Shown one piece after another: positions 6,993-14,726 of a DNA stretch of 64,000 nucleotides. Position numbers and translations under genes: made by a program. Location: assembly GCA_038893495.1 (NCBI GenBank), contig JAWARJ010000001.1, positions 186,001 to 250,000 of the forward strand, in the 5' to 3' direction. The notes under the pieces were generated by a model. That model ran no database searches. It was not told where the DNA came from and was given only the letters and a program-made list of their open reading frames with translations. Position 1 is the first letter of the stretch; each line of letters opens with the position of its first letter. This DNA comes from Thermoproteus sp. Its GTDB lineage: Archaea > Thermoproteota > Thermoprotei > Thermoproteales > Thermoproteaceae.

Positions 6993-7568
6993 ATGTTGGT
7001 ACGGATCTGGCACCCGAAGGGCGGGACGGGCAAGACCACTGTCGCCACCTCCCTTGCCATCGCGCTTTCTAGAAGCTGGGGCCGTACTCTCTATATAGAG
7101 CTGGGCCCAGTCCCCCTTGGGGTGAAACTCCTCGGCGTCCCGCCAGACGGCCAGATACATGAGGGTAGGGGAGGCGTCTTGGCGGCATATACGCCGGACG
7201 TAGAGAAGGCCCGCCCCCTCCTCTCGGCAGAAGGCGCCATGGCCGTCGTCGTGGACTACCCGCCCTGCATAAAGCCCGAAGAGGGCGGCCTTTTGGTGCC
7301 AGTGGCCGACTGGCTCTCGGCATCGACGCTTGAGGCCTTCGGTAACGTCAAGATAGCCGTCCTCAATAAGGATAGGGGCTGGGAGTCGAAGTTGCCGACG
7401 CCCTACGAGCTTGTGAAACTGCCCTACTCCTACGCCGTGGAGAGGGCAGTGGCCGAGGGCGTCCCTCCCGTCCTCGTGAAGCCGCTGTCGAGCGAACACA
7501 GGCAGTTCGTGGAGGGGGTGAAGAGACTAGCGGACCGCATAATAGAGCTGGCCGGCGTCAAGAAATGA
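6993..7568 (+). CDS. ParA/MinD-type ATPase heading the transfer gene cluster
   Basis: A 191-residue P-loop ATPase of the ParA/MinD group. It has the deviant Walker A motif KGGTGKTT at residues 9-16, with the signature first lysine, and a VVVDYPP Walker B-like strand near residue 87. It is shorter than typical ParA, lacking much of the C-terminal half. In plasmids ParA moves DNA; in pilus clusters relatives position machinery at the membrane. ATG at 6993 is preferred over the upstream frame opening at 6924 because of the TATA box at 6964-6971. Its stop overlaps the next start by four bases, implying translational coupling. Confidence 0.8.
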   Translation: MLVRIWHPKGGTGKTTVATSLAIALSRSWGRTLYIELGPVPLGVKLLGVPPDGQIHEGRGGVLAAYTPDVEKARPLLSAEGAMAVVVDYPPCIKPEEGGLLVPVADWLSASTLEAFGNVKIAVLNKDRGWESKLPTPYELVKLPYSYAVERAVAEGVPPVLVKPLSSEHRQFVEGVKRLADRIIELAGVKK

Positions 7569-7963
7569 AGCTCCCGGCCGCAGTCGAGGACGCCGTCGGG
7601 AGACTCGCCAAGCTGTTTAGGCGGAGGAAAGAGCCGTTGATCTACAGATACCTCCGCGAGGAGGAGAGGAAGTATAAACGAGAGATGCGGGGAAAGCTGA
7701 AGTACGACGAGAGGTGGTTTAAGCCCTCCTGGAGGGACCGAGAGGCTTGGCGCCTCGCCCGTAGCTGTAAGGACCCGGAGAGGTGCTACCCCGCGATTAG
7801 GTTCATCGCGTATAGACACGGAAAGGAGGCCGTGCGGTTTCTTTGGCGCCTAGCCGAGAAGGACGTGGATCTAGACGCCGTGGTCCGCCTCGTGGAGAAA
7901 TACGGCGTGAATGACCGCCGCGTTGAGGACTGCATAAAGCTGGGACTCTGCGAGGAGGCGTGA
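7565..7963 (+). CDS. Small basic helical protein of the transfer cluster
   Basis: A 132-residue, strongly charged protein with Arg/Lys-rich helices (LAKLFRRRKEPLIYRYLREE near the N-terminus) and a C-terminal part with two cysteine pairs of moderate spacing (SCKDPERC and DCIKLGLC). No known family is recognised. It overlaps the ParA-like gene by four bases and precedes the membrane-anchored ATPase by four bases. The composition suits a nucleic-acid or membrane-surface adaptor, but this is inference. Confidence 0.65.
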   Translation: MKLPAAVEDAVGRLAKLFRRRKEPLIYRYLREEERKYKREMRGKLKYDERWFKPSWRDREAWRLARSCKDPERCYPAIRFIAYRHGKEAVRFLWRLAEKDVDLDAVVRLVEKYGVNDRRVEDCIKLGLCEEA

Positions 7964-7967
7964 CGCC

Positions 7968-9872
7968 ATGAGGAAGCTCGCCAAGAATTGGTACGACCTC
8001 TCGCTTTACGCCCTCGCCGGCTCGCTGGCGGGCGTCCTCTACAGCCCCGCCGCGTTTGTATTCACCGGGGCAGTCCTCTGGGCTCTTGGGGATAAGATAT
8101 TCGCCCGCTTGTCGCCGGAGCCCATCGAGCCTAGACGTGTGGAGAAGGCTCTGGGAGACCTCAAGGCCGCCTACGACCCGGACGCCAAGTGCTGGCACTT
8201 CCTCTGGAGGGCGGAGCCCCTTGTCAGCGCTCTGGGCGCCGAAAGCTACCCCGAAATACACAAGCTGATCAACGCCTTGGCGCTGGCGCCGAATGAGGCG
8301 TTTTCTTTTATCATGTTGGAGAAGAAGTACATTAGGTTTACCACATGCGGCGTCTCCGACAACGACGCCATGCGCAGAGCACTTGAAATAGAAAAGGCCA
8401 TAACGACGCAGTATACGCTAAAGAGAGAAGAGCCGTGGCTCGGCACGCGCAAGCCGCCGGCGGAGAGGCCCTTCTGGATTGTGCTGGGGGCCGTGCTCGC
8501 AATAGGCTTCCTGGCCAAAGCCCTCCCGTTCGCCATACCCGTCGCGGCCCTGGCATACTACAAATGGCACAAGTTCAAACGCCGCTACTCATATACGGTG
8601 CTCCCATTTGAAGCGTATGCGGCCTCCTTCGAGGGCTTCTACCAGTCGCCGTCGATTGTGGACCGCATTGCCGCCACGGAGGCCATGTCCTTCTCGCGGG
8701 CTCAGAAGTATTGGGCCGTTGTAATAACGCCGGCGCCGGACCACGTCATGATCAAGAAGTTCTCTAAGTACTACGAGTCTGTGAGGGAGAAAGGCCATAT
8801 CTACGTCAAGATGAGGAGATACGCCGAGGCTTTAGAGAGGATTCAGAGAGGCGAGAAGTTCCTCTACCTCATGGCCTTCGGCGAAAGCGCATACCGCGGC
8901 TCGACGACACAGTTGAAGAGGGCGCCGGGGGTGGCCGGCGCCATGTTTTGGAAGTTAGACCACTGGAAAGAGGCCTTCTCCTTCGACCTGGCTAGATTCC
9001 CCATCCTATACGGCGGGATGCACTTGGAGACGGAACGGCGCTACATCAACCTCGGCGTGGAGCACATATCCGGCAGAGACGTCGTTGTGGACATAGACTC
9101 ACTGCCGGCGCCCCACGTCCTCGTGTTCGGCGGTAGCGGCATGGGCAAGTCCAAGACCATGGCGTGGCTTATCCAGCAACTGAGGGACAAGGGGGTCAAG
9201 ATCGCAATAATCGACCCCCACGGGGACTACCGTTGTGTGGCTGAGGAGCTGGGCCTTAGGAGAATCCCGCAGAATTTGATACCGCCTCTAGACAGAGCCG
9301 CTCTTGCAAAAATCGCCGTGGAGTTCGGCTTCGGCAGGACTGAAGAAGCCCTCAAGGAGCTGGGCTTCGAGGTGGGCATGGACCCGCCGGCGGAGTACCA
9401 CATCTCGCTGTTGGGCATGGACCCAGTGCGCCAGAGCTTCGCAGTGACGGCGTGGACGCTGTACGAGTTGAATAGAGCGAAGGACAGAAGGTCCGAGAAG
9501 CTGGAGAGAGTCCTCGTGGTGGACGAGGCGTATCTGGCCAAAGGCCCCGTCCACGAGATGCTTGAGTTCATGTCGAGGGGAGCGCGTAAGTTCGGCCTCG
9601 CCGTCTTCTTGATAACGCAGTTGCCCATGGACGTGCCTAAGTCTCTCGTGGATATGGCGGCTGTGAAGTTGGTGTTGGGCGGCTCTAGTGAGTACATTGC
9701 GGACGCCGCGGCGTATTTGAACTTGACGCGTGAGGACGTGTCTTGGATAAACTCGGCGAGGGCGCCCAGAGAGAGCGGAGGCGTGGTGAGAGCCGTCGCG
9801 TCGCTTGCCCCCGGCGCCCTGAAACACCACGTGGAGATACAGCTACCAATGGAGGTCTTCCAGTGCACATGA
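7968..9872 (+). CDS. Membrane-anchored VirB4/HerA-like ATPase (CedB/TedB-like)
   Basis: A 634-residue motor ATPase. Hydrophobic helices lie near residues 10-45 and as a pair near 165-195, followed by a cytoplasmic HerA/VirB4-type domain with Walker A GGSGMGKSK at about 387-395, a Walker B region VLVVDEAYLA near 514, and a sensor-like stretch (AVFLITQLP). N-terminal membrane anchors plus this domain are the layout of CedB, the ATPase of the crenarchaeal DNA-exchange system, and its Thermoproteales counterpart TedB. It probably drives DNA through the membrane channel formed by the CedA/TedA-like proteins encoded downstream. The assignment rests on architecture and context. Confidence 0.8.
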   Translation: MRKLAKNWYDLSLYALAGSLAGVLYSPAAFVFTGAVLWALGDKIFARLSPEPIEPRRVEKALGDLKAAYDPDAKCWHFLWRAEPLVSALGAESYPEIHKLINALALAPNEAFSFIMLEKKYIRFTTCGVSDNDAMRRALEIEKAITTQYTLKREEPWLGTRKPPAERPFWIVLGAVLAIGFLAKALPFAIPVAALAYYKWHKFKRRYSYTVLPFEAYAASFEGFYQSPSIVDRIAATEAMSFSRAQKYWAVVITPAPDHVMIKKFSKYYESVREKGHIYVKMRRYAEALERIQRGEKFLYLMAFGESAYRGSTTQLKRAPGVAGAMFWKLDHWKEAFSFDLARFPILYGGMHLETERRYINLGVEHISGRDVVVDIDSLPAPHVLVFGGSGMGKSKTMAWLIQQLRDKGVKIAIIDPHGDYRCVAEELGLRRIPQNLIPPLDRAALAKIAVEFGFGRTEEALKELGFEVGMDPPAEYHISLLGMDPVRQSFAVTAWTLYELNRAKDRRSEKLERVLVVDEAYLAKGPVHEMLEFMSRGARKFGLAVFLITQLPMDVPKSLVDMAAVKLVLGGSSEYIADAAAYLNLTREDVSWINSARAPRESGGVVRAVASLAPGALKHHVEIQLPMEVFQCT

Positions 9873-10546
9873 GCAACCCCTCCGACTACCCCTATAGGGA
9901 CGTCTACCGCGACTCGGAGGACTGGACAGACGCCAGGAGGGAAGAGGCGCGCGAAACGCCGCCAGATGAGCCCCAACCGCCGCAACCGACGCCGCCTCCC
10001 CTACCGCCCCCTCCCCCACCTCCGCCTTCGCTATCCCCGACGGACGGCGTCGTGGTGAGGACGGGGAGGTTGGTCAAGGCCTACCTCCTCAAAACCCAAA
10101 CGCCGGAGGTCCACCCGCGGGAGGTGTTGGTGGTCGTCGGGCGCGAGTGGTACGTCCTTCGGCCGGTGGGGAGGCAAATCCCTTGGGTTTCAGACGACGC
10201 AATCAAAATTAGGGGTAGGCACATCAAGTTCCCCTTCGGAGTGATTATGCATAGGATGTTGTTAGACTACTCAAGCCTACTAGCTTGGGGCAAAATCGCG
10301 TTGATCGCCATGAGGTTGCCCCACCCCATACGCCTCGGCAAGCGGCTCGACCCCCGCCTCGCGCCCTATTCGAGGGAGGTCTACGAGATAGCCGCGTCGC
10401 CGGCCGTGGTGACGCTGGTGAGGCTGGGCGATAGAGGCCCCAACAAGACGGCAATCGGCTGGCTCAACAAAGGCAGTTACGCCTACTGCCACACCGTGAA
10501 CCAACTGCTGGCGCAAATCGGCGTCGGGGCGAGGCTGATATGCTAG
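9869..10546 (+). CDS. Unknown protein with a proline-rich linker
   Basis: A 225-residue protein in three parts: an acidic, Tyr/Asp-rich N-terminus (SDYPYRDVYRDSEDW), a proline-rich linker at about residues 35-60, and a ~165-residue globular C-terminal domain without recognised motifs. ATG at 9869 overlaps the ATPase stop in an ATGA junction, so translational coupling decides the start; the frame open from 9743 is only the ATPase region read in another frame. The flexible proline hinge suggests a tether between partners, perhaps the ATPase and another transfer component. Family unknown. Confidence 0.65.
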   Translation: MSNPSDYPYRDVYRDSEDWTDARREEARETPPDEPQPPQPTPPPLPPPPPPPPSLSPTDGVVVRTGRLVKAYLLKTQTPEVHPREVLVVVGREWYVLRPVGRQIPWVSDDAIKIRGRHIKFPFGVIMHRMLLDYSSLLAWGKIALIAMRLPHPIRLGKRLDPRLAPYSREVYEIAASPAVVTLVRLGDRGPNKTAIGWLNKGSYAYCHTVNQLLAQIGVGARLIC

Positions 10547-11289
10547 AGGTGATAGTCGGCGGCCTCCTGCCTCGCGAGGCCGACTACGTCCTCACGTTCT
10601 GCCCCTCCGATCGCTTCACTGGCATCGGCGTGCCGCTGGAGCCCGAGGCCTCGCTTTTGGTTTATGCTCTCACCATGCGCGCGAACCAACCGATAATGAT
10701 ACAACACACAAGGCAGTTGAGGGAATGCGCCTCGCCCCTCTGCCTACTGTTTCAGTTTGCAGACGTCTCCGACTTGGCTGTGGAGAGGGGAGTCGCCACA
10801 TACAAGGCGCCTCAGGTGGACCCCGCGTCTTTGATTACTGCCTTCGCTCTGGCGTTTACGCTAGAGCGCAGACTCGGCGGCTCGTGGCTGTTGGAGGTAT
10901 ACAGCGATATTTGGAGCGAGCACGTCGACCTGCTCCTCTACCTAAAGCCGTTGAGAGGCGTCGTTAGGATATACACGTCGACGCTCAGCGAAAAGGCGCA
11001 CGTCGCAGACCGAGTAGTCATAAACCACACCTTCAAGCCAGAAGCCCTTCCGCTCAGGGAATATAGAGGATACTCATGGTGTATGCCCTACGCCGCCCCT
11101 CCCGAGGAGGACGAGGCCGTTAGGGAGCTGGTGAGGACGGCGGTGGAGGGCGGAGGCTTCCTATCGCTGAAATACGCCCTAGAGGCCTTCGGTCAAGAGG
11201 TAGTCGCAAAGGCCGTTTCGAGGGGACTCCTCAGATACGACGCAACGACGCTCTCGCTGAGGGTGACTGAGCACGGGCTCGGCCTATGA
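10540..11289 (+). CDS. Unknown protein with a possible C-terminal winged helix
   Basis: A 249-residue protein overlapping the preceding gene by seven bases. The main body is alpha/beta with no recognised catalytic motif. The last ~60 residues (FLSLKYALEAFGQEVVAKAV, then SRGLLRYDATTLSLRVTEHG) resemble a winged-helix end. It is the last gene before the 14-bp tandem array. A role in DNA recognition within the transfer apparatus is possible but unproven. Confidence 0.6.
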   Translation: MLEVIVGGLLPREADYVLTFCPSDRFTGIGVPLEPEASLLVYALTMRANQPIMIQHTRQLRECASPLCLLFQFADVSDLAVERGVATYKAPQVDPASLITAFALAFTLERRLGGSWLLEVYSDIWSEHVDLLLYLKPLRGVVRIYTSTLSEKAHVADRVVINHTFKPEALPLREYRGYSWCMPYAAPPEEDEAVRELVRTAVEGGGFLSLKYALEAFGQEVVAKAVSRGLLRYDATTLSLRVTEHGLGL

Positions 11290-11295
11290 CGCGCT

Positions 11296-11421
11296 TAAAT
11301 GGCGCCGTTTATTCAACGTCGCGTATTCAACGCCGTTTAATCGGCGATGTGTATTCAACGTCGTTTAGTAAGCGGCGTTTATTCAACGTAGTGTACTCAA
11401 CGCCGCGCTTTCAACGATGAA
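11296..11421 (+). repeat. Nine-unit 14-bp tandem array (iteron-like)
   Basis: Units begin every 14 bases at 11296, 11310, 11324, 11338, 11352, 11366, 11380, 11394 and 11408. The best units read TATTCAACG followed by YCG or TAG and two variable bases; units 1, 4 and 6 are degenerate and unit 9 runs into the ATG of the next gene. Strict spacing despite mutated units implies repeated binding of one protein. It fills the whole intergenic gap before the helix-turn-helix gene, so it may be an autoregulatory operator, a ParA-linked centromere or a replication origin. Confidence 0.85.
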
Positions 11422-11788
11422 GGCGGTCGAGAAGGCCGCCTTCCTGTATTCGAAAGGCCTCACTGTGGAGGAGATTGCCGAAGTCCTCGACGTAAGCAAG
11501 AAGTACGCGAGGTGGCTGTTGTGGCAGGCGAGGAGGATGGGACTGCTGGCGGAGCCCAGAGGGGGGCCGGAGGCGAGGCGGCCGCCGCCACAAGCGGGCA
11601 CGCCGACGGCGGGCGCGGACGTCCCGGCTAGAGAGCCGTGTGCAGACGTCCTGGCCAGGCTGGAGGCTCTTGTCGCTAAGCTAGAGGCGTTGGCGGCCAG
11701 GATTGAAGCCGCCGGATCGAGGGAGGCGAGTCTCTTCGACAACGAGTGGGTTCGGTTGTTGCGGGCCCGTGGTCAAGATAAAACGTAA
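11417..11788 (+). CDS. Helix-turn-helix protein with C-terminal coiled coil
   Basis: A 123-residue protein. Residues about 5-45 form a helix-turn-helix of the resolvase/Sigma-70 region 4 type (LTVEEIAEVLDVSKKYARWL). A Pro/Gly-rich linker (about 48-75) leads to a coiled coil (ADVLARLEALVAKLEALAAR) that should oligomerise it. A DNA-binding head with a multimerising tail next to a 14-bp tandem array, in a cluster with a ParA-like ATPase, resembles a centromere-binding adaptor or an autorepressor. The ATG lies in the last array unit. The next gene overlaps its end by 20 bases. Confidence 0.75.
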   Translation: MKAVEKAAFLYSKGLTVEEIAEVLDVSKKYARWLLWQARRMGLLAEPRGGPEARRPPPQAGTPTAGADVPAREPCADVLARLEALVAKLEALAARIEAAGSREASLFDNEWVRLLRARGQDKT

Positions 11789-12182
11789 GGGAGTCGAGGT
11801 CAAGCTAGTCCCGACGTCGCTTGAGGCGTATCGATGCGTCTACGTGGACGTCTTCTCCGTGGCGGCGGCCCTCAGCGACCCCGAGGAGCTCTTTAGGGGC
11901 TTCGCAGAGACGGGGCTGAGGGCCCTCTTCGTCTTGGACGCCTGGCACGAGTCGCACATGCCGCTGGCCAGGAGGTACTGGAGGCTCTGCGAGGAGTGGC
12001 ACATCGAGTGCGTCCTCTCGGAGGACAGGCCGGCCGAGGAATACGCAGTGGAGCTGGCTTGCCGCGACGGCTGTGCTGTCCTCACTAGAGACGTCGACGC
12101 GGTGAGGAGGGCGAGGGAGCTTCAATGCGGCACGCCAATTCTCATATTCAACAGGGGCAGGCTCTGGCTGGCGCTCAGTTAA
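11769..12182 (+). CDS. PIN-like domain protein
   Basis: A 137-residue protein starting at GTG 11769, overlapping the previous gene. It reads like a PIN-type nuclease fold: a first strand with Asp (CVYVDVFSVAAAL), acidic helices (AEEYAVELACRDGCAVLTRD), then DVDAVRRARELQ and a closing strand PILIFNRG. The pattern of Glu/Asp before ALA-type helix and the LTRDVDAV strand is PIN-like, as in VapC or Mut7-C proteins, but not all catalytic acids can be assigned. Possible roles are RNA cleavage or a toxin; no antitoxin is evident apart from the preceding HTH gene. Confidence 0.5.
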   Translation: MVKIKRKGVEVKLVPTSLEAYRCVYVDVFSVAAALSDPEELFRGFAETGLRALFVLDAWHESHMPLARRYWRLCEEWHIECVLSEDRPAEEYAVELACRDGCAVLTRDVDAVRRARELQCGTPILIFNRGRLWLALS

Positions 12183-12213
12183 AGTTTTAATTCCTTCTGG
12201 TGGGGGAAGTGAT

Positions 12214-12747
12214 ATGGACTGGGGGAGGGCCGGCTGGGCCCTACTGGCCTTCTCGGCCTCCTCATTTCTGGCGTTTAGAGTGCTCCACATCCTCTCGGCA
12301 CTCCTCCTCCTTACGGGACATCTCTCCATGGAGCTCCTGCTGGCGGTTGGCGGCTTGGCCTTCGTCGGCTCTTTGGCCGCGGCGGCTGGCGCCTCTTGGC
12401 TCGGCGCTAGGGGCGTCGTCTGGCCCTTCTTCGTCTGGCTGGCCATCTCGCCGTTGGGCTTCCTCATATTCGCCCTGTCGATGCGGGCCTTGGCCCTACA
12501 CGACCTAGCCGCCTGGCTTCTGGCATACGCCTCGGCCGGCATGTACAACGCCGCGATGCACGTGCCCACGGCGCTCTACTACGCGAAGGCCTATAGGGCA
12601 ACGGGCGTCGAGGAGATGCGCAAGGCGGGCCGACGCGTGGTATACGGCGCGATCGCCGCAATAGCGATGCCGCTACTCCTACCGGCCTGCGCCTTAGGGG
12701 ACGCGCTCGCGTTGCGCACAGCCGTCAAGAAGGCGTTGGGCAGGTGA
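12214..12747 (+). CDS. Four-helix membrane protein of the transfer cluster
   Basis: A 177-residue protein with four or five hydrophobic helices (roughly residues 5-25, 30-60, 68-90, 97-120, 145-165) and a short basic C-terminus. It has no recognised family. TATA-like AGTTTTAATT at 12180-12190 lies about 26 bases before the ATG, so a second promoter may start here. Its stop overlaps the start of the next ATPase gene (GTGA). Position and topology suggest a membrane component of the transfer channel, but its relationship to CedA/TedA parts is not shown. Confidence 0.65.
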   Translation: MDWGRAGWALLAFSASSFLAFRVLHILSALLLLTGHLSMELLLAVGGLAFVGSLAAAAGASWLGARGVVWPFFVWLAISPLGFLIFALSMRALALHDLAAWLLAYASAGMYNAAMHVPTALYYAKAYRATGVEEMRKAGRRVVYGAIAAIAMPLLLPACALGDALALRTAVKKALGR

Positions 12748-13634
12748 GGGCCGAGCTGTTCTACTACCTAGTCACGGCGGCTGAGGGCAATGCGTTGGTG
12801 ACAGGTCTGCCGGGGTCGGGCAAAACCACATTGGTGAGAAAGGCACTGAGGTACGTGCCTCCTTCCCACTCAGTTGTCGTCATCGACTCGGCCGGCGACT
12901 TCCAGGGCCACTGCGACTACTACTACGCCTATCCCGTAAACCCGTTGGACCTCCCGCCCATGGCCGTGGTGGAGATTTTGGAGGAGTCGCTGAGGGCGAC
13001 GTATGGGGAGTACGGCTACGTCTGGACGCCGGCCATGTCTGAGCTCTTGTTGCTGACAGTCGAGAGGGGCGCCAAGTCGCTTAAAGACGTCTACGACAAG
13101 GTTTTGGAGGCGGCCCCCTCCTATATGACGGACACCGCCCTCGCCGTTAGGCGCCGCCTTTTGCATTTCCTTAGACAGTTCGAGAGGACTGAAGTCCCTC
13201 TAGAACAGGGCAAGTCCACTTGCATCGACGTCACCCGCCTAGACCGCGTGGCGAGGGTTGCGTACGTGCTCACGCTGTTGGAGCTCCAGCGCAGGGCGCA
13301 GAACGTCATATACGTCATCGACGAGGCGCACCGCTTCGTCTCGACGTACTACCCCCTTTTGATAGACCACCTTAGGACCGGCCGCCACCAACAACGGTTC
13401 TTCGTCTTGTTGTCGCACAGCCCTCGCGAATTCGCGAGGCATATGGGCTACGTCAAGGTCTGGGTCAGATTCGCCGAGTTCGACGTAGACGCGCGAAACG
13501 AGAGGCAGTGGCACCCCTCCGTCGCCTACGTGACCGTATATGCCGCCTCCCGCAGAAGCGCAGAGGCCTTGGCGAAGCTGGGAGTGCCCCTCCGTGGAGC
13601 AAAGGCCGAATTCACGCTTGAAGTCACCCCGTGA
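12744..13634 (+). CDS. Second HerA/VirB4-like P-loop ATPase
   Basis: A 296-residue soluble ATPase with Walker A GLPGSGKTT at about residues 20-28, an early IDSAGDF strand (about 48-54) and a Walker B VIYVIDEAHRF near 188-198, followed by a sensor strand (FFVLLSHSPREFARH). The order matches the HerA/FtsK-like group, reduced to its motor core with no membrane anchor. It starts at GTG in a GTGA overlap with the previous gene. Two motor ATPases in one cluster recall conjugation systems, where coupling and assembly ATPases are separate proteins. Confidence 0.8.
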   Translation: MRAELFYYLVTAAEGNALVTGLPGSGKTTLVRKALRYVPPSHSVVVIDSAGDFQGHCDYYYAYPVNPLDLPPMAVVEILEESLRATYGEYGYVWTPAMSELLLLTVERGAKSLKDVYDKVLEAAPSYMTDTALAVRRRLLHFLRQFERTEVPLEQGKSTCIDVTRLDRVARVAYVLTLLELQRRAQNVIYVIDEAHRFVSTYYPLLIDHLRTGRHQQRFFVLLSHSPREFARHMGYVKVWVRFAEFDVDARNERQWHPSVAYVTVYAASRRSAEALAKLGVPLRGAKAEFTLEVTP

Positions 13635-14206
13635 GGGACCCTCTCCGAAAGGCCGTCGAGCTTTTGAAAAGAGACTTCCCCGGCAAGTCGTATAGCTGGA
13701 TCCGCCGGGCTCTTTTGAGAATGCCCCACGTGAGGGAGGTTCGCGAAGGCCTCTACGTGGTGGAGGGGGTTAGGGAGCTGGGTGACTGGAAGCCTCTCTA
13801 TCAGGTGTGGTGGTCCGAGCGGGAGAGGCGTTGGTACTGCACCTGCTACTTCTCCCGATTCGGCCACGTGAGACAGAGGGGCATATGCACCCACGTCGCG
13901 TCGGTGATGCTCTACCGCCGCTATAAGCGAGTGTTAGAGGGACTGGAGGCGAGAAGGGTATACTTCGCCTCTGCCGAAGTGGAGTGCCTCAACGTGAAGG
14001 TGAGGGGCGCGGTCGAGCATAAGGTCAAGGTCGCCTCCCCCGCCAAGTCGCTTCTCGACTACGCGAGGCCGCGGCGGTATATAGTCTATATAATTGCCGA
14101 GGGGGAGGAGGCCGTCGTCGACTGCGACGGCCGCCAGATCCGCGTAAGGGGAGAGCCTCTGGACTACCGCGTGGCCAAGGCCCTCCTGGAGGAGTTAAGG
14201 ACATAG
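13631..14206 (+). CDS. SWIM zinc-finger protein
   Basis: A 191-residue protein with a SWIM-type zinc motif: C70-x-C72, then C86-x-H88 (WYCTCYFSRFG, then ICTHVASVML). SWIM domains bind DNA or proteins and occur in recombination factors such as SWS1 and in MULE transposases. The N-terminal 60 residues are basic and may form a separate fold. It overlaps the second ATPase by four bases (GTGA), so the two are probably made together and may work on the same DNA substrate. It is not known to be a standard Ced/Ted component. Confidence 0.75.
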   Translation: MRDPLRKAVELLKRDFPGKSYSWIRRALLRMPHVREVREGLYVVEGVRELGDWKPLYQVWWSERERRWYCTCYFSRFGHVRQRGICTHVASVMLYRRYKRVLEGLEARRVYFASAEVECLNVKVRGAVEHKVKVASPAKSLLDYARPRRYIVYIIAEGEEAVVDCDGRQIRVRGEPLDYRVAKALLEELRT

Positions 14207-14215
14207 GAACTATAA

Positions 14216-14228
14216 AGACTTTTAAATT
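14216..14228 (+). promoter_or_regulatory. Internal promoter of the pilin-like gene
   Basis: ACTTTTAAATTC, with TATA core at 14219-14226, lies about 24 bases before the ATG at 14247, in a 40-base AT-rich gap that is unusual for this packed cluster. It would let the pilin be made at higher levels than the machine genes. Confidence 0.6.
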
Positions 14229-14246
14229 CTCTATGGATAATATACT

Positions 14247-14726
14247 ATGCGGATGCAAAAGTCGAAGAGGAGGAAGTTCTACAGTCTGATGTTCATAGTT
14301 GCACTGGCCTCGGCGCTGGCCTACGCCCAGACCACCACCAGTAGTACAACCACAGCCGCAAACGCCACCGGCGGCGTCACTAGCGCCGGCTGGTGGCAGA
14401 ATACCGCTAAGAATATCGTGAACTTCATGAGAGACATACTCGCGGCGGCCTTCTGGGGCTCCCTCGCGTTGTTGCTAATGTACGCAATACTCACATGGAT
14501 AGGCCCCACCAAGTTCACTAGGCTCGGCGCCATGTACGACTTCATAGACACGGTGAAGGGCTGGTTGCTGGCGGTATTCGTGATATCGGCCGGCATAGTG
14601 GGGCTAGTCGCCGGCATATCGGCAATCACTGGCGCCTTCGGTGTCCAGACCACCGTAAATCCGGCGCAGGTGCTACATGACTTATTGGTTCAACCTATAC
14701 TCCAGGCGTTCGGCATAAGCTCATGA
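14247..14726 (+). CDS. Conjugative-pilin-like protein (TedC/CedA1-like)
   Basis: A 159-residue secreted pilin candidate. A basic start (MRMQKSKRRK) and hydrophobic core ending in ALAYAQ near residue 28 form a signal peptide. A Thr/Ser-rich stretch follows, then two long helices at about 65-85 and 105-130 joined by a short positive loop (GPTKFTRLGAMYD). Signal peptide plus two-helix hairpin is the architecture of VirB2-type conjugative pilins and of the archaeal TedC/CedA1 pilins. It has its own promoter and overlaps the next gene by four bases (ATGA). It probably forms the DNA-transfer pilus. Confidence 0.75.
   Translation: MRMQKSKRRKFYSLMFIVALASALAYAQTTTSSTTTAANATGGVTSAGWWQNTAKNIVNFMRDILAAAFWGSLALLLMYAILTWIGPTKFTRLGAMYDFIDTVKGWLLAVFVISAGIVGLVAGISAITGAFGVQTTVNPAQVLHDLLVQPILQAFGISS

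Noticed and set aside
9743-9868. N-terminal extension of the proline-rich protein
   Set aside because: This part is the motor ATPase read in another frame; the ATGA overlap at 9869 gives a better start.
11296-11421. CRISPR array
   Set aside because: Units are contiguous 14-mers without spacers and no cas genes are nearby; the pattern fits iterons or operators.
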